A stretch of DNA of 64,000 bases. Origin: Otatea glauca (lineage: Eukaryota > Streptophyta > Magnoliopsida > Poales > Poaceae). Position 1 is the first letter of the stretch, and each line of letters starts with the position of its first letter. The notes under the pieces were generated by a model. That model had not been told where the DNA came from, made no database searches, and saw only the letters and a list, made by a program, of their open reading frames with translations. The position numbers and the translations under genes are program-made. The stretch covers positions 8,618,309 to 8,682,308 of the forward strand of contig CM070730.1 of assembly GCA_036346275.1 (NCBI GenBank), written 5' to 3'. Below, one piece after another: positions 1 through 12,589 of the stretch.

Positions 1-123
1 CATCGTGACGCGGCGGGTGCCGTTCTCGCCGATCGCCTGGATGGACGGCGGAGCGGACAGGAGCTGGTCGGAGACGTCGAGCCTCACAGCGACGGGCAAC
101 GTCTTCTCGCAGATAATGACCAG
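1..123 (-). other. possible partial exon at window edge
   Basis: GC-rich stretch that stays open for about 40 codons on the minus strand, reading from near 123 towards base 1, and then runs out of the window. The conceptual peptide has a natural composition (for example LDVSDQLLSAPPSIQ), but I do not recognise the family. The DNA turns AT-rich immediately to the right, which fits an exon edge. It could equally be chance openness in GC-rich DNA. Confidence 0.22.
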
Positions 124-589
124 TAATGGGAGATGAGGCGCAGCTATGTACTAGGCACGCCGCGCGCATGCCACACTATATAATCACCGTTGCTTTTCCT
201 ACAGAAAGAACCCCAAATTTTTTGTTGGATGGTGCAGAATTATATATGTAGTCACTCATAGATAATAAGTTCAGGTGTTTCAGATCAACAGCACGACCAA
301 ATTTAAGATGTTAATATAAGAGTTTATAATTGCCTATGGTTATGAATGTTGTGTGAGTTTGATAATGTACGAGGCATTTTATCGCAGGTCTTCTATTTGT
401 AAGTAAATAAGGTGACTAAAATTTCCTAAAGCATAAATAACATTTTTTTAATCCATTAGATCAACCTCTAATCATATGGTACATCAATCACCATACAAAT
501 GCAGAAGTCAGAAAAATTGACTCAGACTTCAGGAAAAAATCGGGCAACTTACGGGCGGCAAAACCGCTTCAAATAGTTCTATATTCAGT
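124..589. other. AT-rich intergenic DNA, nothing recognised
   Basis: No convincing ORF, RNA gene or repeat is seen. The composition is that of ordinary grass intergenic DNA. Confidence 0.4.
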
Positions 590-639
590 TTGAGTTTGAA
601 CTTATTTGCTAGTATTTGTTTCAGAGGAGAAAATCTGGC

Positions 640-829
640 CCGTACACACATTTTGACCCAACCCCGATCGTTCCCCAGTGTCACAATCTCAAAGCATTCT
701 CGCCGTCTTCTCCACCACCGCTGCGCCGCCCCCGTGCTCCCTCGTCGCCGCCAGAAACCTGACCGCCGCAGGGTTTTCTAGTCGGAGCGACGCGATCTCT
801 GCGCCTTCTTGCTGCTCCCGCGCCGCCGG
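640..829 (+). other. exon-like GC-rich block with splice donor
   Basis: A CT/GC-rich block resembling a grass 5'UTR or first exon ends at a good donor (CCGG|GTAAGT, GT at 830-831). No substantial conserved protein is encoded. It may be the leader of the gene whose RRM remnant lies about 400 bp downstream, or the start of a gene disrupted by the LTR and copia insertions further right. Confidence 0.3.
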
Positions 830-1044
830 GTAAGTTCTCCGCGAGGACCCGACCTCCCGCTTCTGGGGGGCTAGATCTAGAACGCCTCGCGTATCATAGT
901 CGTCGGACGGAGTCTCTGCCTGTATGCTCTGATTCTTCTTGTTACTTGTGATTTGTGAGACTTTTAAGTTTCTTCTACCTCAACAACAGAACCACTACCA
1001 GTCATCATACGTATATAGTTGTATCGGTGATTTTAGGGAAATGA

Positions 1045-1121
1045 CGTATCGTGGTATCGGCGTATCACATATCCATATCGGTATCGGTGTACCGCGTATC
1101 TGTATCGGTATTGGTGTATCC
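1045..1121 (+). repeat. GTATCGG-rich short repeat patch
   Basis: About 75 bp built from variants of GTATCGG and GTATC with irregular spacing (cgtatcgtggtatcggcg and then further copies). It is a degenerate minisatellite and does not look coding. Confidence 0.55.
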
Positions 1122-1225
1122 GGGCATCCTAGCAGTACATTACCAAAGAGCTAAGAGTAATATTCATTTCTTGTGGTAAATTGTAATGGGTTCTTGAATT
1201 CTCACCTTCGGCACCTGAAGTGAGC

Positions 1226-1470
1226 ATGCAGGAAGCTCAGTTGGCGAAGGAAAAGATGAATGGCAAGTTAGTCTGTGGACGCCCTGTGGTGGTTCACCTG
1301 GCAGTGAGAAGTGTTTCGTGGACTTTGGTAATTCCTAGAGAGCACTGAAAGACAAGAAACTGGCAGGTGGTTCAGGAAGCAAATCAGCACAAACTGAGCG
1401 TTGTACAAAGATAGCTGCGATAAAAATCAAGTTGAGCACGAAAAGACCAAGGCTTAGGCAGATGATTTAA
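1226..1470 (+). pseudogene. RBM18-like RNA-binding protein remnant
   Basis: The conceptual reading begins with the last third of an RRM domain (AKEKMNGKLVCGRPVVVHLA, around 1240-1300), matching the RNP helix-2/strand-4 region. After an apparent one-base loss near 1306 and an in-frame stop it continues with a K/R-rich tail (TERCTKIAAIK, then TKRPRLR) like the C-terminus of plant RNA-binding protein 18 homologues. The first half of the RRM (RNP1/RNP2) is not present nearby. I read it as a decayed fragment of an RBM18-type gene. The family assignment rests on recognition of short motifs and needs a database match. Confidence 0.5.
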
Positions 1471-2279
1471 TAGGGACCGACACAAACAATCTGATAAGAA
1501 ATGTTGAAATGGGCTTATTCAGAAGTAGTGAACTATGACTTCTTATGCTGGTGGCATTGCTGAAGGTGCTGTGATTGTAAAATTTTAGCTTTATTATGTG
1601 AGACAAGTCACAGTTCACAGTTGTAACATTTTACAGTTCATCACATTTGTACAACAGGTTGTACCATTTACCAATATCTGAATAACATTAACATCTTTAT
1701 GTGGGAACCATTGTCGCAATCTAGTTTCTTAGCATTGATAATTGCTGTTCTGTGCAACCATCATCCCACCATATGTTTGTTCAACTGAATTGTATCACAG
1801 TTAGTTTATATCCAGCTCTGAAAATGTTTAGCTCACTTATCCTCCAAATCATTTAATGCAGAGGATCATTTTATGTTGTTTCTTTTCTAGAGTTAAGCAC
1901 GGTGCCAACATTCCAGACAGTGGACACTTATGTCTGTTTCTTGTCATTAACCAAACACCATAGTAGTTTTATTTGTCGCTTTTTGCAAAGTGAATCTACT
2001 GGTAAGATTTGAGGTGCTTTCACTGCTTTCAAAGATAAGAACCTTCTTAGATAAGGAAATTTTTGCAACAAGTTAGTTCATTGATGCAGTTTTTATACGT
2101 CACTTTTGGTCGAATGGGCATGCATCTTTATCAATGCAGTACTTAGATCTATACACTACTACTCGAAAGTAGAAAATCTACAGCAAAGATTGAAAGACCA
2201 TGGTGTGAGATCCCGTTCTGATGAACAAGAACCTCCATGTGATTACTGTGCCATTCCCTGGATCAGTAGCTAGCACTCA
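1471..2279. other. AT-rich non-coding DNA
   Basis: No ORF with recognisable protein, no RNA gene and no clear repeat. It may be intron or 3' flank of the RRM remnant. Confidence 0.4.
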
Positions 2280-3153
2280 CATGTTTACAACATTTATATC
2301 ATAACCATACACGCAAACAAATAGAAAGACATACATACCAGTATTAATTACAGAGTTTAGTACAAATTTAAAACATTTAACAGCGGAAACAAAAGAGAGC
2401 CGAAAAACTGCAAACAGCCTTGCGGTTGCCCACTAAACCCCCAGGCAACTGACTAGGCACCCTAGAAGAGACCATCGTTAAAACCCCCGAGACCTGCCTA
2501 GAAGAGAGCGTCGTCTGGCAATTCGCAGTCTTCGTCCTTTGAGACAGCAGATGCAAGATTGAGTACATTGGTACTCAGCAAGTCTTATAGTGGTTCACAG
2601 ATGCAAATAATAAATATGCAGGCTGAAGAATAAACATGCTATGGTTATTTTGCAGTTACACAAAAGCATTAAAAATGTACAAGTATGCTAGATTGCAACA
2701 TCGCATTTTAATAAAAGCAAATAGAAAACAATATTTAAGCAATTATCCCAGATTTTCAACCCAGTCTACCCTACTGCATATGTCCCTGGTGTCGATCCTT
2801 TGACCCAAAAACTGGTTACAAAATAGTTTCCAAAACCAACCCTATTTTCTAGAAAGTACCAAAAGACTCTAGCATGGAATAACGTCACCAAGTGCCCTTG
2901 ACCGCGGGCACGGCTAATCGATTAGATTTACACTCTGCAGAGGTGTACAACTTTACCCACAAGGAATGATCAACCTCCTTTGCCAGACCAGTTAACACAC
3001 TTCCTTTGGTGTGTCGGCAAGGAGATCATACAGAGCCGTTACATTATCTAGACGTGGCTTTACACCAGCCTGGGACGTTAACCCTCGCCCTGAAAACAGA
3101 GACACTCACCCGAGTCGTGGATCTACATTTATCACACACAACACCACGTCTCT

Positions 3154-3158
3154 GTCCA
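3154..3158 (+). repeat. target site duplication, left copy (GTCCA)
   Basis: GTCCA directly before the TG of the 5' LTR, identical to 14223-14227. Confidence 0.95.
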
Positions 3159-4797
3159 TGAAGGACCATGTGGAGGTCCATCCATGTTTGTGATGAGTAT
3201 TTGACTTTATTTGAGCAAGGTGTGCTCAAGTTTGAGTTTGATTTGGATTGATTTTCAAAATGAAGCATTTTGAGTTGTCTCTGCCAGGAGTAGCAGTACC
3301 GGTCGTATGGACGCGGTAGTGATGAGTTGGATGGTTTATTGCACATCATTGTGGGCATTGCTATGTGAGGAGTTTCCTTGTTTTTGATGGTTGCAGGACG
3401 ACGGTGCTAGGTCATGGTGAGGCGAAGGATGATCGGGACTAGACGAGGAGCGTCAGAGGTCCAGACGGTTGGGAGATCGCCGGAAGATGATCGGAGACGG
3501 AGTCCGGGCAAGTCAAGAAGATAAGGAAAGGAGATGATGCTAGCTAGATGCCGCGTGGATCAATGAGGGCCGTCGGATTGAGGTCTAGTTGATAGGTTAG
3601 CGGGTCTAGGTAGTATACTTTGAAAACCGTGCAAGAAAAACCGGTATGTGTGTGGGTTTTGGGTTAGCCCTTGCATGGCTGTGTGTGTGGGTTAATGCTA
3701 GCCTTTAGATGAGTGCTCTAGGGTTGAGGGACTCATCCAAGGGTGGTAGGTGGCCCAAGAGTAGTATAAATAGGGGTGGAGGGGTAGCCTCCTTCCCTTT
3801 AAGGTTTTGAGGTTTGTGAATGCTCCTTTGAGCTTTGCCCACATGAAAGTGAGGCTTTGTAACCTCTCCTTCCAGAAATGAAAGTTTTATCCATCCACCT
3901 CTGAATTTATTTTGATTTACATTATGTCTTTACTTTACATAATTTAAATTCAGCATTTACTTTCCCGCAATTACATTCTCGCAATTTACTTTCATGTAAT
4001 TTGGATTTGCCTCCCCTCCTTCTAAATGCTGCTGATCTTGGATGTTTTGAGTGTGTTCATATGGTTTTACATCTCTTTTGCACTCTTGATTGAGTAGAGA
4101 ACATCTTTTCTTTCAAGTTCCAACTTTGTTCAGAACTTGTTCTTCGCGCAGCAGTCAGTGTTTGATTTCTATAAAAATCTAGAAAAGTCTTTTTCAAGTG
4201 ATTCTTATTGGAGGAGGTGAGGGACTCTGACATCCACTTGCAGAAAAATTTTGGAGTTCACTTGTTGCACCGTTTGGGCGCCATGAGGTGAAAACCGAGC
4301 CCCAAACTTTCTGCTCGAAGTTCTTGATCAGACTGTGTTCTTAGATTTTTCCTGTTTTTTTTTGTAAGGCTTTTTGAGGACAAATTTGGTGGAGTTCTTC
4401 ATGACTCTGATGCTCATAGGGAGAAAAAGTCTCAAAATTTTTGGAGCTGCAGAAACCCACCAACCTCCTGTGCAAATTGAGGACAAGTTCTGAAAATTCT
4501 GCTTTTGCTTTTCTGAAAGTGACTTTTGTGATTTGAATTGATGTCCTTTCTAAAAGCAAGAGTTTGAATTGATTCCTCTTTATCTTGGACACTAGACAAC
4601 CAGTATTGTGACTCAATAATCCCCACATATTTTATGGTACTTATCCATACAAGCTTGGGGTACACATAGTTGTCTAGTTTTTCAGGTTTTTCACGATTTC
4701 CTTTGAGCGATCTTGTCGAGGTTTTTGTTGGAGTATTTTGGGGGAAATTTTATTTGCGACCATTCACCCCCCCTCTGTTCGCCATCTCGGTCCTTCA
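3159..4797 (+). repeat. 5' LTR of the copia element
   Basis: 1,639 bp, starts TGAAGGACC and ends GGTCCTTCA. A TATA box (TATAAATA) lies at 3775-3782, followed by a plausible R region (polyadenylation-like AATGAAAG near 3875). It matches the 3' LTR closely over its whole length, with scattered substitutions and small indels, for example around 3289-3300. Confidence 0.95.
3775..3782 (+). promoter_or_regulatory. TATA box in copia 5' LTR
   Basis: TATAAATA in an AGTAGTATAAATAGGGG context. The same box is found in the 3' LTR at 13193-13200. Confidence 0.7.
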
Positions 4798-4799
4798 AT

Positions 4800-4811
4800 T
4801 GGTATCAGAGC
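4800..4811 (+). promoter_or_regulatory. primer binding site (tRNA-Met type)
   Basis: TGGTATCAGAGC starts two bases after the 5' LTR end. It is the standard plant initiator-Met tRNA complement used by copia elements for minus-strand DNA priming. Confidence 0.9.
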
Positions 4812-4852
4812 CGGTTTTGCTCTTCCATAGATCTTAACCGGTCTCAAGAGCC

Positions 4853-7379
4853 ATGGCGACAGACAAATATTCCACCAAGCCTCCCATCTTTAATGGAGTT
4901 GATTTTCCTTTTTGGAAGTCCTGGATGGAGTCATACATCACGCCTGTGGTTACGATATGGCGTAAGATGAAACTCCCGTATGAGGTTCCTGCTGATGAAA
5001 ATGTCACGGCTATCAATATGGTTGACGTTGAAGCGAATGCTAAGGCAAGGAACATTCTCATACAGGGTCTTAGCCGCGGTGAGTATGATAGGATTTCTCA
5101 CCTTCGCTCCGCTCACGAGATTTGGGTAACCCTCGATGCTTACCATGAGAGCTCTACTCAAATCAAGACTGTGAGGCAGGAACAGTTCAAGCGCGAGTAC
5201 AACAAATTTGATCAACGCGCTGGTGAGAGTCTCGATGAGTGTTTTGGTCGGTTTACAAAGATTTTGAGCGACCTCCGAGCAGTTGGTTGCATATACCCTG
5301 ACTCGGACAATGCTCGACATTTCTTGACCGCACTCGACCTTCGGGTTTGGGAGATGAAGGTGACCACCATCAAGGACACCACCGACTTATCGACTCTTAC
5401 TCTTGACGGGTTTTATTCCCGCCTCAAGACTCATGATATCGATGTCGTCTCTCGGAAGACGAAATCTCAGTCGATGGCTTTGGTCACCGATCCCATTGGA
5501 TCTTCTTCTTCTGATCCTTCTATTGGTTTCTCTCTTTCCGCCCTTTGCGAGCTAAGCAATGACCAACTGGAAAAATTTTCAGAAAATGAGCTTGCTCTTC
5601 TCACTCGCAAGTTTTCTCATGCATACAAGTGGGTGAGAGAGAGGAAGAGAGGTGGCATGATCACCGCTTGAGTGTGGTGGCCCCAACCACATTGCGCGAC
5701 TGTCCCAAGCCGGAGAAGGGCAAGAACGATGTTGGCGGTTCGGGCAAGAACGACTACACCGACAAGAACCGCAACAAGAAGCCTCCGGTTCGTGAACCAA
5801 GACACGAGAAGAAGTACCGCAACTTCTCCAAGAACAAGAAGCTCTTCCACCGCGTCCTCGCCACGCTTGACGACATCAACCTCTCCGACACGGAGACATG
5901 GAGCGACGAGGCGAGGATGATCCGCAAGAGAAGAAGGGGCGACGACTTCTCGGCATGTGTTTCATGGCCGACACCAACGACATCGGCGACTCAGAGCTCT
6001 ACGAATGACTCGGATGAGGTACCCTCCTATGACCACTCAACGAAGCTTTACGCAAATTAGAAAAATTTCATGCTAGAGCTAGAGCTAGGTGTACGGAGCT
6101 TGAGAAGGAAGTAGGTACCTTGACTCGGGAGTTAGCTTCACTTAGATCTTCTCCCTCCCGAGTCACTGATGATTGCTCTTTGTATGACACTATTCTTGTG
6201 GAGTTGGAGAACCTAAGGACCATACATGATAGTGTGCTTGCTGAACTTGATGGTCTTAGGTTGAAGAATGCTAGCACTAGTTACGTTGATGCTATTCTGT
6301 TGAGGCTAGTTTTCTTCATGCTCACTCCACTCCATCATGTGCTAATTGCCCTAAATTGCTTGCGAAATTGATGCCATGAGCGAACACCTTAGAAAGCTTT
6401 ACGCTAGAAATGATGAACTTGGATTGCATGCTTCTAAGGACCCGGTCGGCTCATGTGAGGGTCAGAGGCAACTAAAACTTGACAATGATGCTTTGAATGT
6501 CAAGTGTGATCAACTTGCTAAGGACTTACTAGTTAAGTCAAAAACTGGTTGCTTGTCTGTGTGTTGGGGTTAAGGATGATGTGGATCAAATCCATGTCGA
6601 GCTTAGGAAGAAGTTAAAAGACCAAACCCTTAGGATTAGAGATGCTCCTTGCGTTTCTTGTGAGGCCCTCAAGATTGAGGCAGCCGTGCTAGGGAACAAA
6701 AGCACGTCTTTGAGAGATCTTCTCTTTCTCTTCTGGTTCTTCTTCTTCCTCTCCTTCCCCTGTTCTTCTTGTGCTTCTTTCTTCCGAGATTGCCAGATCT
6801 TATGAGCACTCTCGAGAAGTTTGTTAGAGGCAAGAAGAAGCTCAATCTTATTCTAGACCAATCCAAGATTAGTAGATTCAATCAAGGTCTAGGATTTGAT
6901 CCCTGGAGCACGCTCGGGCGCATCCTCCCACCATTGTGCGCAGCTCCAAGAGTGGTGAGATTGTGGTAGCTCCCAGAGTGAGTACCACCCTGTTTAGGTC
7001 CGCTGAGGTTGTCCATAGGACTTCTGACCAGAAGGGTGTTACTCCTATTGCTTCTGCCTCTAGCAAGGCGAAGTACATATGCAACTTCTGTAAGAAGGAT
7101 GGTCACCTAGTAGATTTCTGCTTCAGGCGCGCCAAGATCACTCGGCGTGAGCATGTTGCTGCTCTTAGGGGTATTCAAGGTCATCCCCAGACTTTGAGTG
7201 CTCCTAAGATACACACTGCTTCTAGACAGGTTAGAGAGTCGCCTGTTTTTGGGCAGCGTCCAGGACTTGGTTTTCATGCTAGTTCTTTGAGTTTTAGTCC
7301 TGGAGCTATTCGTAGTCAGTCTTTCCGTCGTCCTCTTGATATTCCTCGTTTTCCCATCGAGGTAGATATCGTGGCGTGA
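4853..7379 (+). pseudogene. copia gag region, N-terminal ORF open, remainder frameshifted
   Basis: Gag packages the retrotransposon RNA. The ATG at 4853 sits in a good context (CCATGG), 55 bases after the 5' LTR, and opens a 272-codon frame (4853-5671). Its start (ATDKYSTKPPIFNG, then FPFWKSWMESYI) and its UBN2-type alpha-helical middle (YDRISHLRSAHEIWVTLDAYH) are typical of SIRE/Opie-class gag. After a frameshift near 5640 the reading passes into another frame with a lysine-rich segment (DCPKPEKGKND, KKKYRN-like) up to 6060. Stops and shifts then break it into pieces. A CCHC zinc knuckle (C-X2-C-X4-H-X4-C) is readable at about 7080-7121 in the 6936-7379 frame. It is not functional as it stands. 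Confidence 0.85.
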
Positions 7380-7639
7380 GGTGTTTTCCGGTAGGAGATC
7401 CAGCGACCTTCTTTGGGATGGTCGGCTTTTGCACCACAACGTGCCAACCCGCTTTGACTCCTAGATTATCTACTAGAGTTGCTCCCGATCGTGTGAGAGT
7501 TGAGCGTCAGAGAGACACTCGAGTCCGATCTTCTTCGTGGCGGTACTGACTGAGGTGTCGATGGTTCAAGATTGGGTTCCTAAGTCTTCACTCTATCCCA
7601 AGATCGAGTCATCTTTCTCTCTTGTGTCTTGATCATATT

Positions 7640-10600
7640 CGTCGGATGGGAAGAGCGATGTTTGGATTGTTGACTCGGTTGTTCTCGTCATATGTTGGAG
7701 ATTCTCGTTGGTTCTCTTCCTAGTCCGAGCCCCGTGATGAGTTAATCACTTTTGGGGATGCATCTTGAGTAGAGTCATTGCTAAAGGTACCATCTGCATT
7801 AACCAAAATTTCATTCTTAAAGATGTTGCCTTAGTAAGTAAGTCGCAATACAATCGCTCTCTGTTTCTCGACTTATCGATGACTCTTTCGAGGTAAGCTT
7901 CAAGAGTAATGCTGTAGAATTCTTGATTCATCGGGAGGGTTAGTTTATGGATTTCTAGATTTGGAAGAGTCTTTCGTGCTGATTTTTCTGCTTCTTCTCG
8001 AAACTCTCTTCGATGTTTGATTGCTTCTGAGTCCCGTGATCTCTTCTTCTGGCATAGGAGACTTGGTCATATTGGTTTTGATCATTTGACCCGAGTTAGC
8101 AGCCACGATCTCATTCGGGGTTTGCCCAAACTCAAGATGGTCAAAGACTTAGTTTGCTCTCCTTGCCGACATGGCAAGATGATTATCGCTTCTCTTCCTT
8201 CACCACCGTAGTGATGGTGATGCACCAGACAGCTTTTACATATGGACACTTGTTGGTCCGGCTAGAGTGCGATCGGCAGGAAGGCAAGTGGTATGTTCTT
8301 GTCATCGTTGATGATTTTCTAGATACTCTTGGGTATTCTTCATGGCCTCGAAGGATGAGACTTTTTCGCACTTCAGGGTTTGGTCAAGAGGTTGTCTATT
8401 GAGCTCCCTGTGCATTACGAGCTATCTGTGATGATAATGGCACTGAGTTCAAGAATTCCTACTTTGAGAGTTTCGTGTGGAGTCCGGTTTAGAGCATCGG
8501 TTCTCTTCTCCTACGCCCCTCGAGAATGGCGTAGTGGAAAGGAAGAACAGGACCTTGGTTGAGATGGCCAAGACGATGCTAGACGAGTACAAGACTCTAG
8601 GAAGTTTTAATGAGGCTATAGCTCTGCTTGCTATGTTTCTAATCGCGTGTTTTGAGAGCACATCCGCATCGCACTTCTTATGAGTTGAGGTATGGCGAAA
8701 GCCCGGTGTGTCTCATTTTCGCGTTTTGGTTGCAAGTGTTTTATCTTGAAGTCCGTAACTTAGATAAGTTTGAGTCTCGCTCTTCTGATGGTATCTTTTT
8801 AGGTTACTCGACTTCTTCTCGTAGCTATAGGGTCTGGAGTGTTGATGCGCATAGGATCATAGAGACCTGTGATGTGACCTTTGATGAGGCTAGTCCAGGA
8901 GCTAGACCTGATGTTTCAGGCTCCTCTTATCCCTCCGAGACCATCTTTGTAAAAGATGAGGATGATGAAGATGATGGTGTTCCACCGGATCCAGTTCCCT
9001 CTACACCTAAGGTGCCTCCTGTTTCCATTTCTGCACCTCAGTGAGACCAGCCCTTGCCTTCCGACTCTCCTTCAGCGAGCGGCTCTGCTCCTACCTCTTC
9101 TGTGCATGAGGTAGATGCCACTCGCTTCGGTCCTCCCGACATATCCAGAAAGCTCATCCACCGATCGGATCATTGGTGATCTGTTTGAGCGGTCACTCGC
9201 TCAAAATTAGGTTTGTCGATTTACGCTTCCACTCGCCTTCGTTGCCTCCTTTGAGCCGAAGGATGTTTCTCATGCATTATCGATGAATCGTGGATTAATG
9301 CTATGCATGAGGAACTTGAGAACTTTGAGAGGAACAAGGTATGACGACTTGTCGAGCCCCATCGGTCATAATGTCATTGGGACCAAGTAGGTGTTCAAAA
9401 ACAAGCAGAGTGAGGATGGGGTTGTCATTCGCAACAAGGCTAGGCTAGTTGCATGGGGCTTTTCTCAAAGTTGAGGGTCTTGACTTTGAGGAGACTTTTG
9501 CCCTGTAGCTAGACTAGATGCTATTAGGATCCCGCTTGCATTCTCTCGCATCCCGGGCTTCAAGCTCTATCAAATGGATGTCAAGAGTGCATTCCTCAAT
9601 GGCTATATTGAGGAAGAGGTTTATGTCAAACAACCTCCGAGATTCGAGAACCCCAAGTTTCGAGTCATGTATACAAGCTCTCCAAAGCTTTGTATGGACT
9701 CAAGCAGCCCCCAGAGCATGGTATGAGAGGCTCAAGTTTTATCTTCTCACCATGACTTCAAAATGGGCATAGTAGACAAAACTCGCTCATCGACACCATG
9801 AGTCTCATTTTCTTCTTGTCCGGATTTATGTGGACGATATCATTTTGGTGGCTCATCTCATTCGCTTGTGTCTCGGTTTTACGAGGTGATGAGCACAGAG
9901 TTTGAGATGAGTATGATGGGCGAGTTGAGCTACTTTCTTGGCTTCCAAATCAAGCGGACTCGGGAGGGTACTTTCTTGCATCAAGGCAAGTATACCCGTG
10001 ACCTCCGAGGCGCCGATATGTCGATGGGAAGCCGGTGATGACTCCTATGGCCACCATCGCTGTCCTCGAGCCCGATGAGGATGGTGAGCTGCGATCAAAA
10101 GGAGTTTGAGCATGATCGGCTCCTCTTGTACCTCACCGCTTCGAGGCGGACATACATTTGTGTGTCATGCGCTCGATTTCAAGCTTCTCCTCACGCCTCT
10201 CACCGCCAAAGCGGTCAAGCGCTCTTCAGGTACCTTCGTGCTACCACTGATTATGGTATTTGGTACTCTTCGTCTTCTTGTCTATCTCTTAGAGCCTTTT
10301 TCGATGCCGACTTTGCTGGCTGTAGGATAGATAGGAAGAGCACTTCTGGCACTTGCCAATTTATTAGCACTTCTCTTGTTTCTTGGTCATCTAGGAAGCG
10401 ATGCAGGGTTGCATATCCACCGCGAGACCGAGTATGTTGATGCACCGATTCTTTGAGCAGTGCTCTGGATGAGATCGACCTTACGGGACTATGGGTTAGA
10501 GATAGAGAGTGTGTCACTTTTCTGTGACAACACTTCATCTATTTGCATTGCTAAAAACCCAGTGCAACATTCCCGGACCAAACACATTGATATTAGATAT

Positions 10601-10735
10601 CACTTCCTTAGAGACCATGTGGAGAAGGGAGATATCGCGCCAGATTCAGAGAGAGTGACCTTCAATTAGCCGGTATCTTCACCAAGCCTTTGGATAGCTC
10701 AGATTTGTTGCCTTGAGGAGTGAGCTTGGAGTCAT
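7640..10735 (+). pseudogene. copia pol remnant (PR-INT-RT-RNase H), many breaks
   Basis: The reading order is: protease active-site region at about 7660-7696, where one base appears to be missing right after the catalytic Asp-Ser; GAG-pre-integrase HHCC zinc domain at 8017-8211 (FWHRRLGHIGFDHL ... CSPCRHGK); integrase core traces to about 8690 (VLVIVDDF, NGVVERKNRTL); integrase C-terminal and linker 8652-9044 with an acidic run; reverse transcriptase from about 9360 (GTKWVFKNK; YQMDVKSAFLNGYIEEEVYV; KQAPRAWYERL), with the YVDDI box at 9827-9841; RNase H from about 10290 (DADFAG, STSGTCQF) to the terminal IFTKPLD segment near 10690. At least a dozen frame changes or stops divide it. INT before RT establishes it as copia. 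Confidence 0.9.
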
Positions 10736-12577
10736 GAGCCTTACTGACCTTTCATGAGGGGAGTGGTTTGTATATTATGTATTATATGTTTTCTTCCGAC
10801 TTTTCTTTTCTTTGTATTTCTTTTGGGTGACTTTGGGCTTGTTTTCTTGAGTTGAGTTCACTCACTTAGACTTCGGCATGCCTTGCATGGACCTCTTATC
10901 TTGTGCTTTAGGTTGCTATCATGCGTGATTAGTGTTCTTTCTTCTCTCAAGGTTGAGTTCCTCACGCCTTATAAGTCTAGCGGTATTGGGCCTCCTGGGA
11001 CAGTGGTGCTGTGCACTCCTTAGTTGGGATCTAGAGTCACTTCCCTATGTCAGTCACTAGGGAAGATAAGAGCGAGTCTGAGCCGTAGTGAGTCTCTTCT
11101 ATCTTATCTATGCTCAAATACCCATCCAGTTTTGCGGTTTCTCGACTTCTTCTCCTTATTCTTTTTTTCTGGTTGTTATTGAGTTTATTTGGGTTGTCCT
11201 TATGCCTAATCTTGATAATAACTCAACTTTAACCAGATTTGAGCTTAAAATTGATTCATTTGTTGAGAGGGAGTTTGGGAATCTGTTCGTGCATTGCATA
11301 TAGACTGCATTTCCTGTTTAATGAGATTTGTCTATTATGCAATTGATTTCTTCTTCATGCTATACACCATGCTGCATCATATGGAGGAAATCACTAGCTC
11401 AGATATGTCCAAGTTCATTTAACTTGCTAAGCTTTAAAATGAAAAAAGTCTTAAATGAAAAACTTGATGAAACTTGTTGCTTTTACTTGCTAGGTTTCTT
11501 CTCTAGAGGTTTGTGCCATAATTTGAGAAATTTTGGAGTTCTCTAGAGTCTCTATAGCAACTTGGGTGAAACTAGTTTGATCCATGCTAGAGTCCTTCAA
11601 TTGCTCATGAATCATTGTGCTAAAAATGAAAATTAAACAAAATTGACTCTTCTTGTGCACATACGACTCAACACCTTGCACTCACAAGACCGCTTCCCAT
11701 TGCACTTGGGATGAACTTGGAATACATCGTGTTTGACCTAGACCATCCTCTTAAGAGTTCATCTTGAGATGGTCACATATGGCTTGAGTCAATTGGTTGT
11801 CAAAAGAAAATGCAAATAAATTAAAAACAAAGACATATGTGGGTAAAGAATGCAAATAATGTCAAACATTTGCACCCCTCTATGTCTTGTATGATGATAA
11901 ATCAAAATTTGCATTAAGTGATAAATGAGCCGAAGGACCTTGTATGCTCTTCTAGATTCCCCAAAGTGTTGAGTAGGTTGAACTCTAGGTTTTCCTTTTG
12001 ATCCTTAGAGTGGCTATTCTTCTATTTTTGAAACTAAAGCTAAGTGTTGCACTTGTCAAATCTTGCTAAAAATGAAATATTCAAAACTAAGCTTGTATTT
12101 GCACTTGGACATGTCTTAGTTTAGTCATCTTCTGAAATTGACAAGCTTGGTGTAATATCCTTCCATTTTGATCAATTGGATAATCTTCAAAGCTCTTTCG
12201 ATTGCATTTCATGCATACATAAAAAAATTGATGCCTATATTGCCAAAAGGGGGAGAAAACGTAGAAAAGGCATCACTAAAAAGATAAAAATGTGAATGCT
12301 TATTTGGTTATTATGATCTTTGTAAAACTATACTACTACTTCTGTTGGATCATAATCTTATAATCACATTTGACATGTTTAGTTGGATTTTAGAGTTTTT
12401 GTTGAAAACTTGCTCTTTCTTAAATTTAACTCTAAAATCTAAATTCCTCTTCGTCAACTTGGTCATGGTTCTAATTTCTATCTTTGGACCAAGTTTGACT
12501 TTACAACTAAAAATTGCTTTCTTCTCTCATTCAAACTCAAATTTATGCCTTTTTGTGTGGTTTGTCAATATACTCAT
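10736..12577 (+). other. non-coding internal region of the copia element
   Basis: About 1.8 kb between the end of pol and the PPT. Only short ORFs with no recognisable protein are present. SIRE/Maximus elements are known to have a long region here, sometimes with an env-like ORF. I see no convincing remnant of one. Confidence 0.6.
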
Positions 12578-12589
12578 CAAGGGGGAGAT
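12578..12589 (+). promoter_or_regulatory. polypurine tract of the copia element
   Basis: CAAGGGGGAGAT immediately before the 3' LTR start at 12590. It primes plus-strand DNA synthesis. Confidence 0.85.

Noticed and set aside
2285..2568. Minus-strand ORF near 2377-2568 as a gene
   Set aside because: Short, no family, and inside the LTR-like region.
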